A stretch of 64,000 bases of DNA, from the NCBI GenBank assembly GCA_015478775.1, contig JADMKP010000010.1:236593-300592 (forward strand), read 5' to 3'. This stretch comes from Fermentimonas sp. (GTDB taxonomy: Bacteria > Bacteroidota > Bacteroidia > Bacteroidales > Dysgonomonadaceae). The translations under genes were made by a program, and so were the position numbers. The notes beneath the pieces were generated by a model, which searched no databases, was not told the origin of the DNA, and saw only the letters and a program-made list of their open reading frames with translations. Shown piece by piece: positions 37,666 to 48,400 of this stretch. The first letter of the stretch is position 1; every line of letters starts with the position of its first letter.

Positions 37666-37911
37666 AGTGATGCTTATATTTGGCATAGCTCATCAGAAAT
37701 GGTATCCAGCTTGGATATATTAGATAAATTTGCAGACAGGTGGAACTGGAAAATTATCATAGATTGTTATTCACTTTCAGATCATTTTAACATGGATTTT
37801 TTGAATAAATATATTGATTATATTCCATTAGGCTTACTGCAAAAGTCACTACTTTGGTATCATTTAAAAGAGGAAGAGTATACAATATTAAAACAGCAAA
37901 TTCTTTCCTGA
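37666..37911 (+). pseudogene. 3' remnant of a gene, lacking a start
   Basis: An open frame runs from just after a stop at 37663-37665 to TGA at 37909-37911, with coding-like composition before the first ATG (37699): SDAYIWHSSSEMVSSLDIL, then DKFADRWNWKI and WYHLKEEEYTIL. The spaced Trp pattern resembles C-terminal parts of larger Bacteroidota repeat proteins I cannot name. It is probably the tail of a gene whose front was lost. A 70-residue protein from the ATG is possible. Confidence 0.45.
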
Positions 37912-37916
37912 ATGAA

Positions 37917-37955
37917 TTTAAGTGCTGCCTATTCTCAAAATGGGCAGCACTTAAA
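37917..37955. terminator. Hairpin between convergent genes, probable terminator
   Basis: TTTAAGTGCTGCC (37917-37929) pairs perfectly with GGCAGCACTTAAA (37943-37955). It separates the remnant gene and the DUF262 operon end at 37967. No long T-run follows, so strength is uncertain. Confidence 0.6.
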
Positions 37956-37966
37956 CCTAATAAAAT

Positions 37967-40447
37967 CTATAAGTTAGAAATAATTTCCAATATCTCATCT
38001 AGCCTATATTCTAAATCATTAATTGTTTTGTTTTTTGTTAAATATTTCTCATATTTCAGAATAACGAAATTTTTGTATTCCTCATCGATATAACTATCAT
38101 CAAATTCTTCTAGAAGAGTTTTTGCCATCTTTTTCGTATTACACTCTATACGTAAATGGAGGTCTCTATTTAAACAAAAACCAATCCACACAGTCAATTT
38201 ATCTACTTTTTTAAGTAACCATATTTCATTACCAAAAATAATATTATAAAGTTCATACACACTGTGCTGATTGTCATCAGAATAATTAAAATCATATTTT
38301 TTATGTATATGATAAGCCACTTCCGCTCTATCCGTATCTATTACTATTCTTGCATGTTGTTTCCTTGGTATTGCAAACATAATATGACCTCCATACCAGT
38401 AAATTCGAAAGGTTAGATTTCCTTCCTTTTCTTTAATAGCTGCCCAATCATACAGTTTAATATCGTTTCGTAAACGTTTAACAGCTAGTTTAAGAGCTAT
38501 TTCATCGTCCTCTCCTGCATTTATCCAGGGTTCAACTTCCTCAGCTTTTGAAATATATTCTTCTAATTTATTTTTAATAGATGCTTCACTCGGCATATCT
38601 AAAACAATTGAAAACATACTTCTTACTTCTTGATCTGATGCGAGTATATTTTTCAAATATTTATCTTTTTCTGCTCTCTCAGTAATGTATCTTTCCCTAA
38701 GCTCATCCCAAGAAAGGAATTGACACACAATAGCACGAATAAGTAGATGTTGTTCTCTGTATTTTAATGAAATACCATTTACATCAAACATTTCTTTGGC
38801 ATGATAAAATCTGTCTTTATAATGATCAATAGACATTCCTTCTGTATAGAAAAAAGTGGCCATTCCCTTGAAATAAGGGTGAGTCTCAGCCTCTATGAAA
38901 ACATTTTCCCACTCAATGTCCTCTGCAATACGTTTAGCCTTTTCAATCTCCTCTATTACTGCCCTGTTCTCACGCCCATCAGTATTATTTTCACCCCACA
39001 AAGACAAAGCTTTGTAGAAACTTATTCCAGAATCTTTATAGGTTAAAGTATGACGTAAGAGTGCAGTTAATTTTCTAATTAAAGAAGAAACTGGAGTTAA
39101 ACTATCAATATTAGTGTTTTCTATAATATTCCAAACAACACGCATCCATTGTTTAAATATTATTTCATCAAATGATTTATATAAACTCAAGTACTCTACA
39201 ACAGCTGAAAATGCAATCAACTTTATCTGTGTCATTGCTGTACTTACATTGCAATAGAAATCATCACCTTTTCTAGATTCAGTCTTTTCCCACTCAGGCA
39301 ATAAATAATATTTAATATGACTTTTATGAAATTCATGAAACAAATCTAAAACAATGTATAAGTCTTCAATAAATTCAGGATACTTTTTAAGCAAATCTTC
39401 AAAAACTTGAAATCCCAAATATCTGTTTTCTTTTGTTCTATTCTCAGCATCAGTATATAGCTTTTTAATATTTACATCTGAACGCATCTCATTATCACTA
39501 ACACTGTTTTTTGTGCTAATTATATATTTAATTGCAAAAAACCTTGTAAAAAACCTCATATAAGAACTATCAAACTCTTCAGTCTCATTTATCCAAAAAA
39601 TATCAACCCATTTTGCATCAAGCTTTATTGAAAAATTATAATGAAATGGAATCTCATCATTATAGTCGTTATTGTATAGTGGTACGGGATATTCAAAAGA
39701 ATTATGATGACTTACAAAGTTTGATAAGTCAGCTTTGAAATTTTCAAACGGAGTAAGTTGAAGTCCACGTGCATTCATTTTTATATAAAGCTCTTCTGAT
39801 AACTTGTAGAATCCTAGCGATTTTACATAAAATTGCAAATTAGATAATTTATAAACTAAACCTCTTGTTTTCCTTCTTTCATATTGCTCATGAATGGCAT
39901 CTAACATTGTTAACATCGAAACAATTGTACTGTCTCTATCAAATGATTTAAAATACCACTTAGCTCTTATAATTACTTCTTGAGGGGTATTACCATTTAA
40001 ATTTATTTTAAACTCAGCCAGCTTCTTACAAAATATTGTCGTTGACGAACGTGTTTCATAAGTAAAATTTAAAAGACAACTTCTTACTTTCAAATTATAT
40101 TCATCATCAGCTTCAAGTTCCCTATTAACTAAGTACCAATTAAGTAAAAACAGTGTTGTTAATCGTTGCTGACCGTCTAGTAGCTCCATAACATAAGAGT
40201 CATAGGATGCACGAATTATACCATATATAAAATTTAATTCTAATACTTCTCCTTTAATTAATTTCTCAAAAATATCATCTAAAATTGAATTTCTTACATA
40301 AGTGCTAGCTGCATCTTTTCTTCCTTGTGCATAAGGACGTTGTATCTTAGGGATAATTATTTTTTCTAAAACAACTTTCTCGTCATTATTTAAATCAACC
40401 TGTTTTTCAAACAAGTCTGTAAAAGAGTATCTTTCGTTCATAATCAT
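37967..40447 (-). CDS. DUF262 (GmrS-like) protein, large
   Basis: 826 residues. The N-terminal DUF262 domain is clear: IPKIQRPYAQGRKD near 32 and VMELLDGQQRLTTLFLLNWY near 86, the NTP-handling motif, then KMNARGLQLTPFENFKADL near 225. The rest is long and helical with no HNH or other nuclease motif seen. DUF262 proteins occur in modification-dependent restriction (GmrSD, BrxU) and other phage defence. It overlaps the stop of the upstream DUF262-HNH gene by one base (TAATG), so both are made together. The missing nuclease domain suggests it acts as a sensor or partner. Confidence 0.8.
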   Translation of the reverse strand: MIMNERYSFTDLFEKQVDLNNDEKVVLEKIIIPKIQRPYAQGRKDAASTYVRNSILDDIFEKLIKGEVLELNFIYGIIRASYDSYVMELLDGQQRLTTLFLLNWYLVNRELEADDEYNLKVRSCLLNFTYETRSSTTIFCKKLAEFKINLNGNTPQEVIIRAKWYFKSFDRDSTIVSMLTMLDAIHEQYERRKTRGLVYKLSNLQFYVKSLGFYKLSEELYIKMNARGLQLTPFENFKADLSNFVSHHNSFEYPVPLYNNDYNDEIPFHYNFSIKLDAKWVDIFWINETEEFDSSYMRFFTRFFAIKYIISTKNSVSDNEMRSDVNIKKLYTDAENRTKENRYLGFQVFEDLLKKYPEFIEDLYIVLDLFHEFHKSHIKYYLLPEWEKTESRKGDDFYCNVSTAMTQIKLIAFSAVVEYLSLYKSFDEIIFKQWMRVVWNIIENTNIDSLTPVSSLIRKLTALLRHTLTYKDSGISFYKALSLWGENNTDGRENRAVIEEIEKAKRIAEDIEWENVFIEAETHPYFKGMATFFYTEGMSIDHYKDRFYHAKEMFDVNGISLKYREQHLLIRAIVCQFLSWDELRERYITERAEKDKYLKNILASDQEVRSMFSIVLDMPSEASIKNKLEEYISKAEEVEPWINAGEDDEIALKLAVKRLRNDIKLYDWAAIKEKEGNLTFRIYWYGGHIMFAIPRKQHARIVIDTDRAEVAYHIHKKYDFNYSDDNQHSVYELYNIIFGNEIWLLKKVDKLTVWIGFCLNRDLHLRIECNTKKMAKTLLEEFDDSYIDEEYKNFVILKYEKYLTKNKTINDLEYRLDEILEIISNL

Positions 40448-42390
40448 TAATTGTTTTTGAGGTATAGTTTAACATTATCATATACGTATTTATGATATTC
40501 TTCCATATCATGTGTTGACCATTGAGATCTATTTGTCCCAGTCGGATCAAAGAATTTAGCAAAAACATATTGTGTTGCAATTGGTATAAAAACTCCATTC
40601 GTTATGCTGTCAATAATAATTCGTCTTTTGGTGCAAAACAGACTATTACCGTATGATCGATTAGTTTTTGAATCAAGTAGTGCTAAGTTACCAATACTGT
40701 TTTTTAGTTCTTCATCCACAGCTTCTTCACCTGCAATTTCCTTAAGTAACAATATAGCATCATCATATTTAGTTTCCGCTATTATTGCATCAATGTTTTG
40801 TTTCTTTTCATCATCTAGCTTAAGATCGGCAAGTGCAGTATAAATCCACTCCAATTTCTCTTTTTCACTTTTAAGTTTATTAGTACTATAAGAGTCTATA
40901 TGCTCTATATCCCAATCTTGATTATTTAGTAAATCAAAGGGGAATTTATAGGTGTCAGAACTTGATTTAATATTTTGTTCATTAAGATGATGGATATTCA
41001 GTGTAAGTAACAAGTTATAAATACGTTTCCTGTTAGCGCTACTATATTGTGTATCTATCCTACCATTCTTTACGTCAACTTCAATATTTGACAGATAGTG
41101 ACGAACTCTTTCAACCAAATAACTTTTGAAATCTTCACGTAATGATTCCTCTGGCATCTTATTGAAATGAACTATAATACGGGATAAATCTTCACCGCAT
41201 TGACTCAACAATCCTATAAGATTGTACAATTCTGGGGTGCTGTACCAATCATCGAGTGTCCTAAACACACTCATTACCTCCTCCCATGAAGCCGATACTT
41301 CTTTTTGAAGTTCATCTCCACTATTACCTTCGAAACGTATATCGTAATATCGAAAAATTGTACTTTCTCTTTTATCTTGTAACTGTTTATCTATCTCTTC
41401 TATCTTATCCTTCCACTTATCCTCAGGAGTGTTTTCTAATTTATCAATTTTATATATTAATGAAAAAATAAAATCTATACGGTTTGGAATATCAGTTCCT
41501 TTTCTTTGAAGAAAGTACCAAAAATTGTCCGCATGTAATGTGTTTTCAATAAACTCCCATTCTAATGCAATTTGGGACTGCATTATATATTTTGTTCCAT
41601 TATCGAAGTTACGTTTTAATAAAAACAATCCTTTTATCAGCTCTGCATCAGTTAATCGAATTTTTCCTGTATTGATCTTTTGAAATTCCTCTATTGCATT
41701 TTGCTTTCTAGATTCAGCCAGCTCATACCATAATACTTGTACTGATCCATCTTTGGTGTCTGTTGATCCATTTAATAATGTAAAAAGTGTATCTCTTACC
41801 TTACCTAAACTCCCACCAAGTTTATAACGTATGTTTATTTCTTTGCCCTCTTCTTTTATCCATGTATCAACGTACTGAAAAGCTTTAGACATAAAGTAAT
41901 AATCAACATTCTCATAAGATATTTTATCACCATTTAAGCCTTCCATACTCATATTTTCTAAAAAAACACTTGATTCCTCTCGTGTGGCATAAATAATATT
42001 ATACAGAATCTTTCCATCCTCTTCATTAAACAATGCTTCAGTATCCCAACCTTTCTGGTCTAGAAAGTATTTATATATTAAATATAAAGTCGTTAGTCGT
42101 TGTTGACCATCAATGATTTCCCATACTCCTTTCTTTTTAACAGACTCAATAATATTTTCATCAAATATTTCTTGTAATATTGAATTGTCAGTTATGGGCC
42201 GGGCAATTATTGGTTGAAGAGAATAAAAATCGCCATCCTCTTTCTCAGAATTAGCAAATGTCAATAGATCTTTTAGCAAATCACCTACTTGTTTTTCTGT
42301 CCAACGATATCCTCTTTGATACGCGGGGATATAGAAGTATCTTCCATCTAACAGATCACCTATTGCAAAATGTTTAATTGAATTGTTCAT
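40447..42390 (-). CDS. DUF262-DUF1524 (GmrSD-type, HNH) protein
   Basis: 647 residues. The N-terminal DUF262 has FYIPAYQRGYRWTEKQVGDLL near 19 and WEIIDGQQRLTTLYLIYKYF near 92, then FQKINTGKIRLTDAELIKG near 238. The C-terminal DUF1524/HNH-like part has DWDIEHIDSYST and IGNLALLDSKTNRSYGNSLF followed by KRRIII, the His and Asn positions used by the nuclease family. This is the organisation of GmrSD-type restriction enzymes. It starts 74 bases after the metallophosphoesterase gene on the same strand and couples to the second DUF262 gene. A -7-like TAAATTTG lies at 42456-42449 on the minus strand. Confidence 0.85.
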   Translation of the reverse strand: MNNSIKHFAIGDLLDGRYFYIPAYQRGYRWTEKQVGDLLKDLLTFANSEKEDGDFYSLQPIIARPITDNSILQEIFDENIIESVKKKGVWEIIDGQQRLTTLYLIYKYFLDQKGWDTEALFNEEDGKILYNIIYATREESSVFLENMSMEGLNGDKISYENVDYYFMSKAFQYVDTWIKEEGKEINIRYKLGGSLGKVRDTLFTLLNGSTDTKDGSVQVLWYELAESRKQNAIEEFQKINTGKIRLTDAELIKGLFLLKRNFDNGTKYIMQSQIALEWEFIENTLHADNFWYFLQRKGTDIPNRIDFIFSLIYKIDKLENTPEDKWKDKIEEIDKQLQDKRESTIFRYYDIRFEGNSGDELQKEVSASWEEVMSVFRTLDDWYSTPELYNLIGLLSQCGEDLSRIIVHFNKMPEESLREDFKSYLVERVRHYLSNIEVDVKNGRIDTQYSSANRKRIYNLLLTLNIHHLNEQNIKSSSDTYKFPFDLLNNQDWDIEHIDSYSTNKLKSEKEKLEWIYTALADLKLDDEKKQNIDAIIAETKYDDAILLLKEIAGEEAVDEELKNSIGNLALLDSKTNRSYGNSLFCTKRRIIIDSITNGVFIPIATQYVFAKFFDPTGTNRSQWSTHDMEEYHKYVYDNVKLYLKNN

Positions 42391-42464
42391 TTTTTTTCAT
42401 GTTTATATGATTAATTTACTGCTTGGTTTATTTGAGGGTTTATACTTACAAATTTATTTATTTA

Positions 42465-43085
42465 TTAATGCGAGGCACAACATACCTTTAAAACAAACGG
42501 TTTGTTTAACAATCTGTACTGTGTATCTACTACTGCTGCATTTGCAAAAGTAGTGGGTACTTGTTTTACTATACCGTAAGCATCGTGTATATGTCCAAAA
42601 AGATGGTATTGGGGACGGATTTCGGCTACTTTTTGCAGTAAATGGGGACATCCATAGGAGAAATTGCTAGAGTTGTCTAACAGGCCGTGGGGTGGGCGAT
42701 GGGTTATAAGAATATCGGTATTATCAGGAATAAGATTTAATTCTTGACGATAATTCTCCTCCAATTCTTCTGAAAAGAAAAATGGCACTCCCCAAAAATT
42801 AATACCGTTGATTGTTACTCCACTATTGCAGAGGTAATAGCAGTTTTGAGGCAGAAATCTTTGAATTCTTTCGGGTGCTTTTCTTTCTAATGCTAAATCA
42901 TGATTACCAGCAATAAATATTTTGTATTTATAGTCTAAATTACCAAACCATTCAATAAAATCCAGCACCTCCTCACCGGTTCCTGCAAAAGAAATATCAC
43001 CGGAATGGACAATAATATCGGCAGCTGGCATATTACTTAATTGTCGATGTAAGTTGTGAGTATCGGATAGGTGTAGAATGTTCAT
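42465..43085 (-). CDS. Calcineurin-like metallophosphoesterase (MPPED-type)
   Basis: 206 residues. All metal-binding motifs are present: LHLSDTHNLH, VHSGDIS, IAGNHDLAL, ILITHRPPHG and LFGHIHDAYG. Members act on phosphodiesters such as cyclic nucleotides or nucleic-acid ends; the substrate is not fixed. It starts 27 bases after the AAA+ ATPase gene and ends 74 bases before the DUF262-HNH gene, all on one strand. A paralogue with about half of its residues identical is at 60672-61283, closing another putative defence cluster. Confidence 0.85.
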   Translation of the reverse strand: MNILHLSDTHNLHRQLSNMPAADIIVHSGDISFAGTGEEVLDFIEWFGNLDYKYKIFIAGNHDLALERKAPERIQRFLPQNCYYLCNSGVTINGINFWGVPFFFSEELEENYRQELNLIPDNTDILITHRPPHGLLDNSSNFSYGCPHLLQKVAEIRPQYHLFGHIHDAYGIVKQVPTTFANAAVVDTQYRLLNKPFVLKVCCASH

Positions 43086-43112
43086 TGGTAAGTCTTTATT
43101 TTGCGAAGATAA

Positions 43113-44786
43113 TTAATTTCCTCGATACAAAGGTGAAAAACCTATCCTTTGTCGTTTATTGGTATTGTTTATTCGTTCGTTTTGGCAAAACATATGTAAG
43201 AGCTCCATTGAAGGTAATGAGCCTTCAAGGATATGTTCTACAGTGCTTTTTCGAACAATATTCTCGATTTGCCCACCGCTTAAATCATACTCTGTTGCTA
43301 ATTCTTCCGCATCTATATCAGACAGACTCGGAAGCATAGTTTGCCAAATCTGTTTTTTTGCATGAGTGCTCGGCTTCAAAAATTCTATTTTGTAGATAAA
43401 TCGCCTTTCAAAAGCTTTATCTAGATTTTTTGTCAAGTTGGTAGTTGCGATCATAATTCCGTTTAGGTTTTCCATTTCTTGCAATATGATGTTTTGCATA
43501 GCGTTTTCCATTTTATCCGCCGCACGCTGTGTTTCCATGCGAGTGCCTAATATGGCATCCGCTTCATTAAAAAGTAATATTGGTGCAATTTCAGACTGTG
43601 AAACGTTTGAGTGATATTCATCGAAAAGACTTTTGATATTCTTTTCTGTTTCGCCCACCCACATACTTTTTATCTCAGATACGTTTACTGGCAAGATATT
43701 TCTACCAGTTTGCCGGGCCAATTGATATACAGTTTCAGTTTTACCTGTTCCAGGGGCTCCATAAAATAGACAAGCAAAGCCGTTTCTCATACCGTTTTCA
43801 GTGAGTCTTTTCTGTACCAATTCAAAGTTTTGAGGTTTTAAAAGACCAGCTAATTTATCAATCTGTGTACGTTCATAGGTATCAAAAAACATCTTTTTAG
43901 TGTTTATGTTATTGAAAACGATAAACTTTTTATCAAGTTTTGCTGTACACCCTTTTAGGATGTCTTCTCCAAACAAATCTTGTTTAGCTTTATCTGTAAG
44001 CTTGTAATAGTTGGCATCGAGGAACTCCTCTTCTTTGCAGTTTTCAATTAACCCGTCTGTAATTAATTCATTATCTCTTTCTTTAAATGAACGTTTGATG
44101 TTACGTAGAAGCTTTTTATCAAAAACAGAATCGAGATCATGGAATCCAACCATATCATCGTCTTCATTTGCAAATAGGTGGCAAAAATAAAGCAACAAAA
44201 TCTCGTCTTCTCCAGCATAAGATCCTTTTTTAATTTGTTTTGATAACTCTAGGTGGGGATTTGCTTCTATAAGTGTTAACAGTTCATTTGTCAAATCTTT
44301 ATATAAAATTTCATTTTCTTGTTTTTCTTCAAATAGTTCACTTAGAAATTCAAGAAATTCATCTTGCGAGATGTTCATATATTTTCTTGGCTCAATTTTT
44401 CTTCCTTCTGTAATTGCGCTAATCACCTCTCGTGGAATTCTGAATTCTATCAAAGTGTTTTTTCTATTACAGCGAACCAAACGTTGTTTCTCAAGCTCGT
44501 TAAAACTGTCTTGGTACTGCATAATTCGGATTTTACGACAATTTAAATGATCGGATAATTCTTTTATATGTGTGTACATTGGACCAGCATTATCCACAAG
44601 TAAAGAGAAGAACAGAGCTGCCATATCAGATACCTGCAAAACGTTTCTCACATAATCAATATAAGGCTTTGCCTTTTCAAAAAACGCTGTGCTCAATTCC
44701 GAATTTTCTGATAGTTCTATAATCTTTTCGATGTTAGCCAACAAGTTCGTTGCTGTAAGAGTAGATGTAGTTGAAACTTTATTCAT
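43113..44786 (-). CDS. AAA+ ATPase with N-terminal helical region
   Basis: 557 residues. Residues about 1-300 are mostly helical, with a winged-helix-like stretch near 70-120 (KELSDHLNCRKIRIMQYQDSFNELEKQRLV). The AAA module has Walker A GAPGTGKTE near 343, Walker B ILLFNEAD near 402 (Asn instead of the usual Asp before Glu), sensor 1 IATTN near 447 and an arginine finger in ERRF. A FtsH/proteasomal-ATPase-like core fits. The phosphoesterase gene starts 27 bases downstream. Candidate -7 TACCTTTG on the minus strand is at 44819-44812, 26 bases upstream. Confidence 0.8.
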   Translation of the reverse strand: MNKVSTTSTLTATNLLANIEKIIELSENSELSTAFFEKAKPYIDYVRNVLQVSDMAALFFSLLVDNAGPMYTHIKELSDHLNCRKIRIMQYQDSFNELEKQRLVRCNRKNTLIEFRIPREVISAITEGRKIEPRKYMNISQDEFLEFLSELFEEKQENEILYKDLTNELLTLIEANPHLELSKQIKKGSYAGEDEILLLYFCHLFANEDDDMVGFHDLDSVFDKKLLRNIKRSFKERDNELITDGLIENCKEEEFLDANYYKLTDKAKQDLFGEDILKGCTAKLDKKFIVFNNINTKKMFFDTYERTQIDKLAGLLKPQNFELVQKRLTENGMRNGFACLFYGAPGTGKTETVYQLARQTGRNILPVNVSEIKSMWVGETEKNIKSLFDEYHSNVSQSEIAPILLFNEADAILGTRMETQRAADKMENAMQNIILQEMENLNGIMIATTNLTKNLDKAFERRFIYKIEFLKPSTHAKKQIWQTMLPSLSDIDAEELATEYDLSGGQIENIVRKSTVEHILEGSLPSMELLHMFCQNERINNTNKRQRIGFSPLYRGN

Positions 44787-44811
44787 TGCAGTGTTTTTTA
44801 GTTATACAATG

Positions 44812-44819
44812 CAAAGGTA
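44812..44819 (-). promoter_or_regulatory. Candidate -7 element of the AAA+ ATPase cluster
   Basis: On the minus strand it reads TACCTTTG, matching TAnnTTTG, 26 bases upstream of the ATG at 44786. A -33 TTTG was not found at the proper distance. If used, it would transcribe the AAA+, phosphoesterase and DUF262 genes together. Confidence 0.45.
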
Positions 44820-45001
44820 AGATAAGGGTGTGCTAAATATAGGCATAACACTCTTCCATCTTTGAAATAGAGTATATTCCTAAGACATGTTTAGTCGGTA
44901 TTAGTTTCGAATCCTGAAATTATTAATGTTAGATTCCAAAAATATCAAGGGGAGAAAATTTTTCTGTTTGCTCTTTATTCTCCTGTGATCATATAGATTA
45001 T

Positions 45002-45337
45002 TTAGTCATCCCCGAAAACACTATCATAACTCATGTCATCATTATCAAAATCGTCATCATGACGATTAGGAAACATCATATCCAATTCTGTTTCTTCATC
45101 GTAGAAATCAAACTCATTTTTCAATCTTTTTATATCTATTATAATAGACTTCAATGCATTAAGTTCGTATGGATTTCCTTTGTATCTAAAATCATCTTGA
45201 TAATCAAATTGACGCACCATTTCCATAATTTCTGTTTCAAAATCTACAACCTCTTGTTCTACATCATAATTGCCTTTTTCAAGTTCATTGAGATAGTGTT
45301 CAAGTTTTACTTTTAATTTTTCAATTTCTTTTTTCAT
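45002..45337 (-). CDS. Small acidic coiled-coil protein, unknown
   Basis: 111 residues. The first 90 are predicted helical with heptad-like spacing (EIEKLKVKLEHYLNELEKGNY), ending in an Asp-rich tail (DDDFDNDDMSYDSVFGDD). No known family is recognised. It lies 119 bases after hsdR and 215 bases before the AAA+ gene, all minus strand. DNA-mimic anti-restriction proteins are similarly acidic, but there is no specific motif to support that idea. Confidence 0.55.
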   Translation of the reverse strand: MKKEIEKLKVKLEHYLNELEKGNYDVEQEVVDFETEIMEMVRQFDYQDDFRYKGNPYELNALKSIIIDIKRLKNEFDFYDEETELDMMFPNRHDDDFDNDDMSYDSVFGDD

Positions 45338-45456
45338 GATTTCGTTTTCTTTTGTTTGTATTAGTCTTTAATAACCGAGCACTTTATTTTATTACTCGTG
45401 TCATTATTTTATATGAATAATTGATAATCAAGTAATATAATTATACACCTACTAAT

Positions 45457-48400
45457 TCACAGACCATCCCTTGAAAACACCGCTGCCAATGACTCACCTT
45501 GTGCCAAAACCCTATCCGCTTCCATTCGTGCTAAATCGGGCGGATAACCATAGCGCATTAATATTTTTCTGACAGTAAGTCTTAGTTTTGCTCTCACATC
45601 ATCCCTTCTATTCCAATCTACAGTGGCATTTTTTCTTATAACATCAACAATAGTATGAATTAGTTCTTTCATTTTGTCGTCGTCTAAGAAGCGTGTAGAT
45701 TCGTTTTCGTTAAGTACACTGTAGAAAGCATATTCTTCTGGTGTAAGCCCTAGATCAACTGCTTTGTGGTCTTCTAGGCGCATCTCTTTGGCTATCTCTG
45801 TAAGTTCTGCCAATACCTGTGCGGAGTCTATTTGATTGTTGTGATAACGCTTTACAACTGCTTCCAACATTTCTGAAAACTTCTTGCCTTGTGCTATATT
45901 CTTGGTCTTACGTATTCTTACTTCGTCGTTCAATAGTTTCTTCAGAAGTTCAAAAGCAACATTTTTCTCTTGCATATTTTTTACTTCTAACAAGAACTCA
46001 TCTGAGAGTATGCTCACAGATGGAGCTTTTATACCTGCTGCTTCAAAAACATCAATGACACCCTCACTCGAAAGTGCACTATCAATAATTTGCTTAATGG
46101 CTGTTTCCACTTCAAAGTCGGACTTACCACCACTACCCGAAAACTTGTTAATGCGTGATTTTACTGCCTGAAAGAATGCTACTTCATCTTTTATTGTTTC
46201 GGCATGGGGGCTCGGTATTGACATTGCATATAACCGCGATAAGAGTGTAACCTCTTTCAAAAAACGCTCTTTTAGATTCTCATTAGCAAGAATAAAGTTT
46301 TGAGCAGCCAGTAGAACTTGAAGTTTTTGAGCAGTATCTGAATTAAAATATCTTCTATAATCGAACCCATTAAACATTTGCTCTACAACCTCGTGCTTCT
46401 CCTGCATACCTGCAATAGCCTCATTAATATCTACTATGGGGCTACCCTCGCCACCACTCTTCAAGTAAGTAGCCATAGCATTGCGCAGATCCTGTCCAAT
46501 ACCAAAGTAATCAACAATAAGTCCGCCCGGCTTATCCTTATACACCCTGTTTACCCTTGCAATAGCCTGCATAAGGTTGTGCCCTTGCATCTTTTTGTCG
46601 ATATACATTGTATGCAAGCTTGGTGCATCAAAACCTGTGAGCCACATATCCCTAACGATTACCAACTTCAACTCGTCGGTAGTATCCTTCATGCGTATAG
46701 CTAACTCTTTTCTTTGCTGCTTGGTGGTATGATGAGGTTGGAATGATTCGGGGTCGTCAGACGAACTTGTCATTACAATCTTTATCCCACCTTTGCTTAG
46801 GTCCTTACTATCCCATTCGGGTCTTAACTCAATAATAGCATTATAAAGCATAACGCATATCTTGCGAGTCATTCCCACTATCATGGCCTTGCCCTCAAAT
46901 ACATTTTGCCTAGCTTCAAAATGCATTACAATGTCTTTGGCAATATCTTTTATACGATCGGGATGCCCCACGACAGAATCAATAGTGGTTGTTCTCTTTT
47001 TTGCTCTCTCTATCTGTTCTTCTGTAGCATCGGCAATTTCGTTAATCTCATCATCCAATGCTTTAGTAGTTCTGTCGTCTAATTTAATCTTTACTAAACG
47101 AGACTCATAGCTAATGGGAACAGTTGCACCATCATCAACAGCCTGCTTAATATCATACACATCAATATAATTACCAAAAACCGCAGGTGTAGATTTGTCA
47201 TTCAGTTCAATGGGAGTACCTGTAAAGCCTATGTAAGAAGCATTTGGCAAAGCATCACGCAAATATTTAGCATTTCCGTATCTAATCTCAGAACCCTCAT
47301 CGGTTTCAACTACATGACCACTAAAACCATACTGGCTACGGTGAGCTTCATCTGCTACCACCACTATGTTTGTTCTCTCAGATAATGTATCGTACACATT
47401 ACCCTCAGTGGGTGCAAACTTCTGTATGGTAGTAAATATAACACCGCCCCCCTGCACCTTAAGCAGCTCTTTCAGATGCTCTCTACTATCTGCCTGAACA
47501 GGCGTTTGGCGTAATAAACTTACACAATTGCCAAAAGTGCCAAATAGCTGATCGTCTAAATCATTTCTATCAGTAAGCATCACAATAGTGGGATTACCCA
47601 TTTGTGGATGAGTGATAATTTGCCCGCAATAGAAAACCATTGACAATGACTTGCCCGAACCCTGAGTGTGCCATACAACACCAATCTTGCGATCGCCATC
47701 CACAGCATGGGTAGCTCTTAGTGTTTGGCTAACTGCCTTTTGCACAGAATAATATTGATGATAAGCAGCAACCTTTTTAATTTTCACTTGCGACACTAAT
47801 CCAGTCTTATCATCCTTCTTCTCCTCTTGCTCAAAAACTGTGCAGTAGCGAATTAGCTCTACCAATGTTTTTTTGTTGAGCATATATTTTGTGAGTGTTT
47901 GCAACTCTGTCATTCCCCCATACATAGTAGCAACATCAGCAGCTATGGAGAGTTGTGGCTCTTCCGCAATAGCTTGTTCTTGTTCTTTAGATGGTGCTTT
48001 CCAAGTGAGGTAGCGAGAAAATGGAGCAGATAGACTTGAAGTAGCCGCATCTATACCATCAGTTATAATGCAAAGAGAATTGTAATAAAATATTGATGGA
48101 ACAGCCTTTTTGTAATTCTGAATTTGAGTATAAGCCCTTCTGAGAGTAGCCTTTTCATCTGCAGCAGACTTTAGCTCAATAAACACCAATGGCAAACCAT
48201 TAATGAAGATAACAACATCAAACCGCTTCTCGTTGTTATTCTCCCTTACCACAAATTGATTAACTACCCAAAAGCTGTTGTTCTCCGGGTTGACTATATC
48301 CAGAAGGGTAACGTTTATACCTATTGATCTTCCCTCTTTATTAAACTCAACCGTAACACCATTTGTGAGCTTATCGTGAAAACGCTCATTGTTTTCCATT

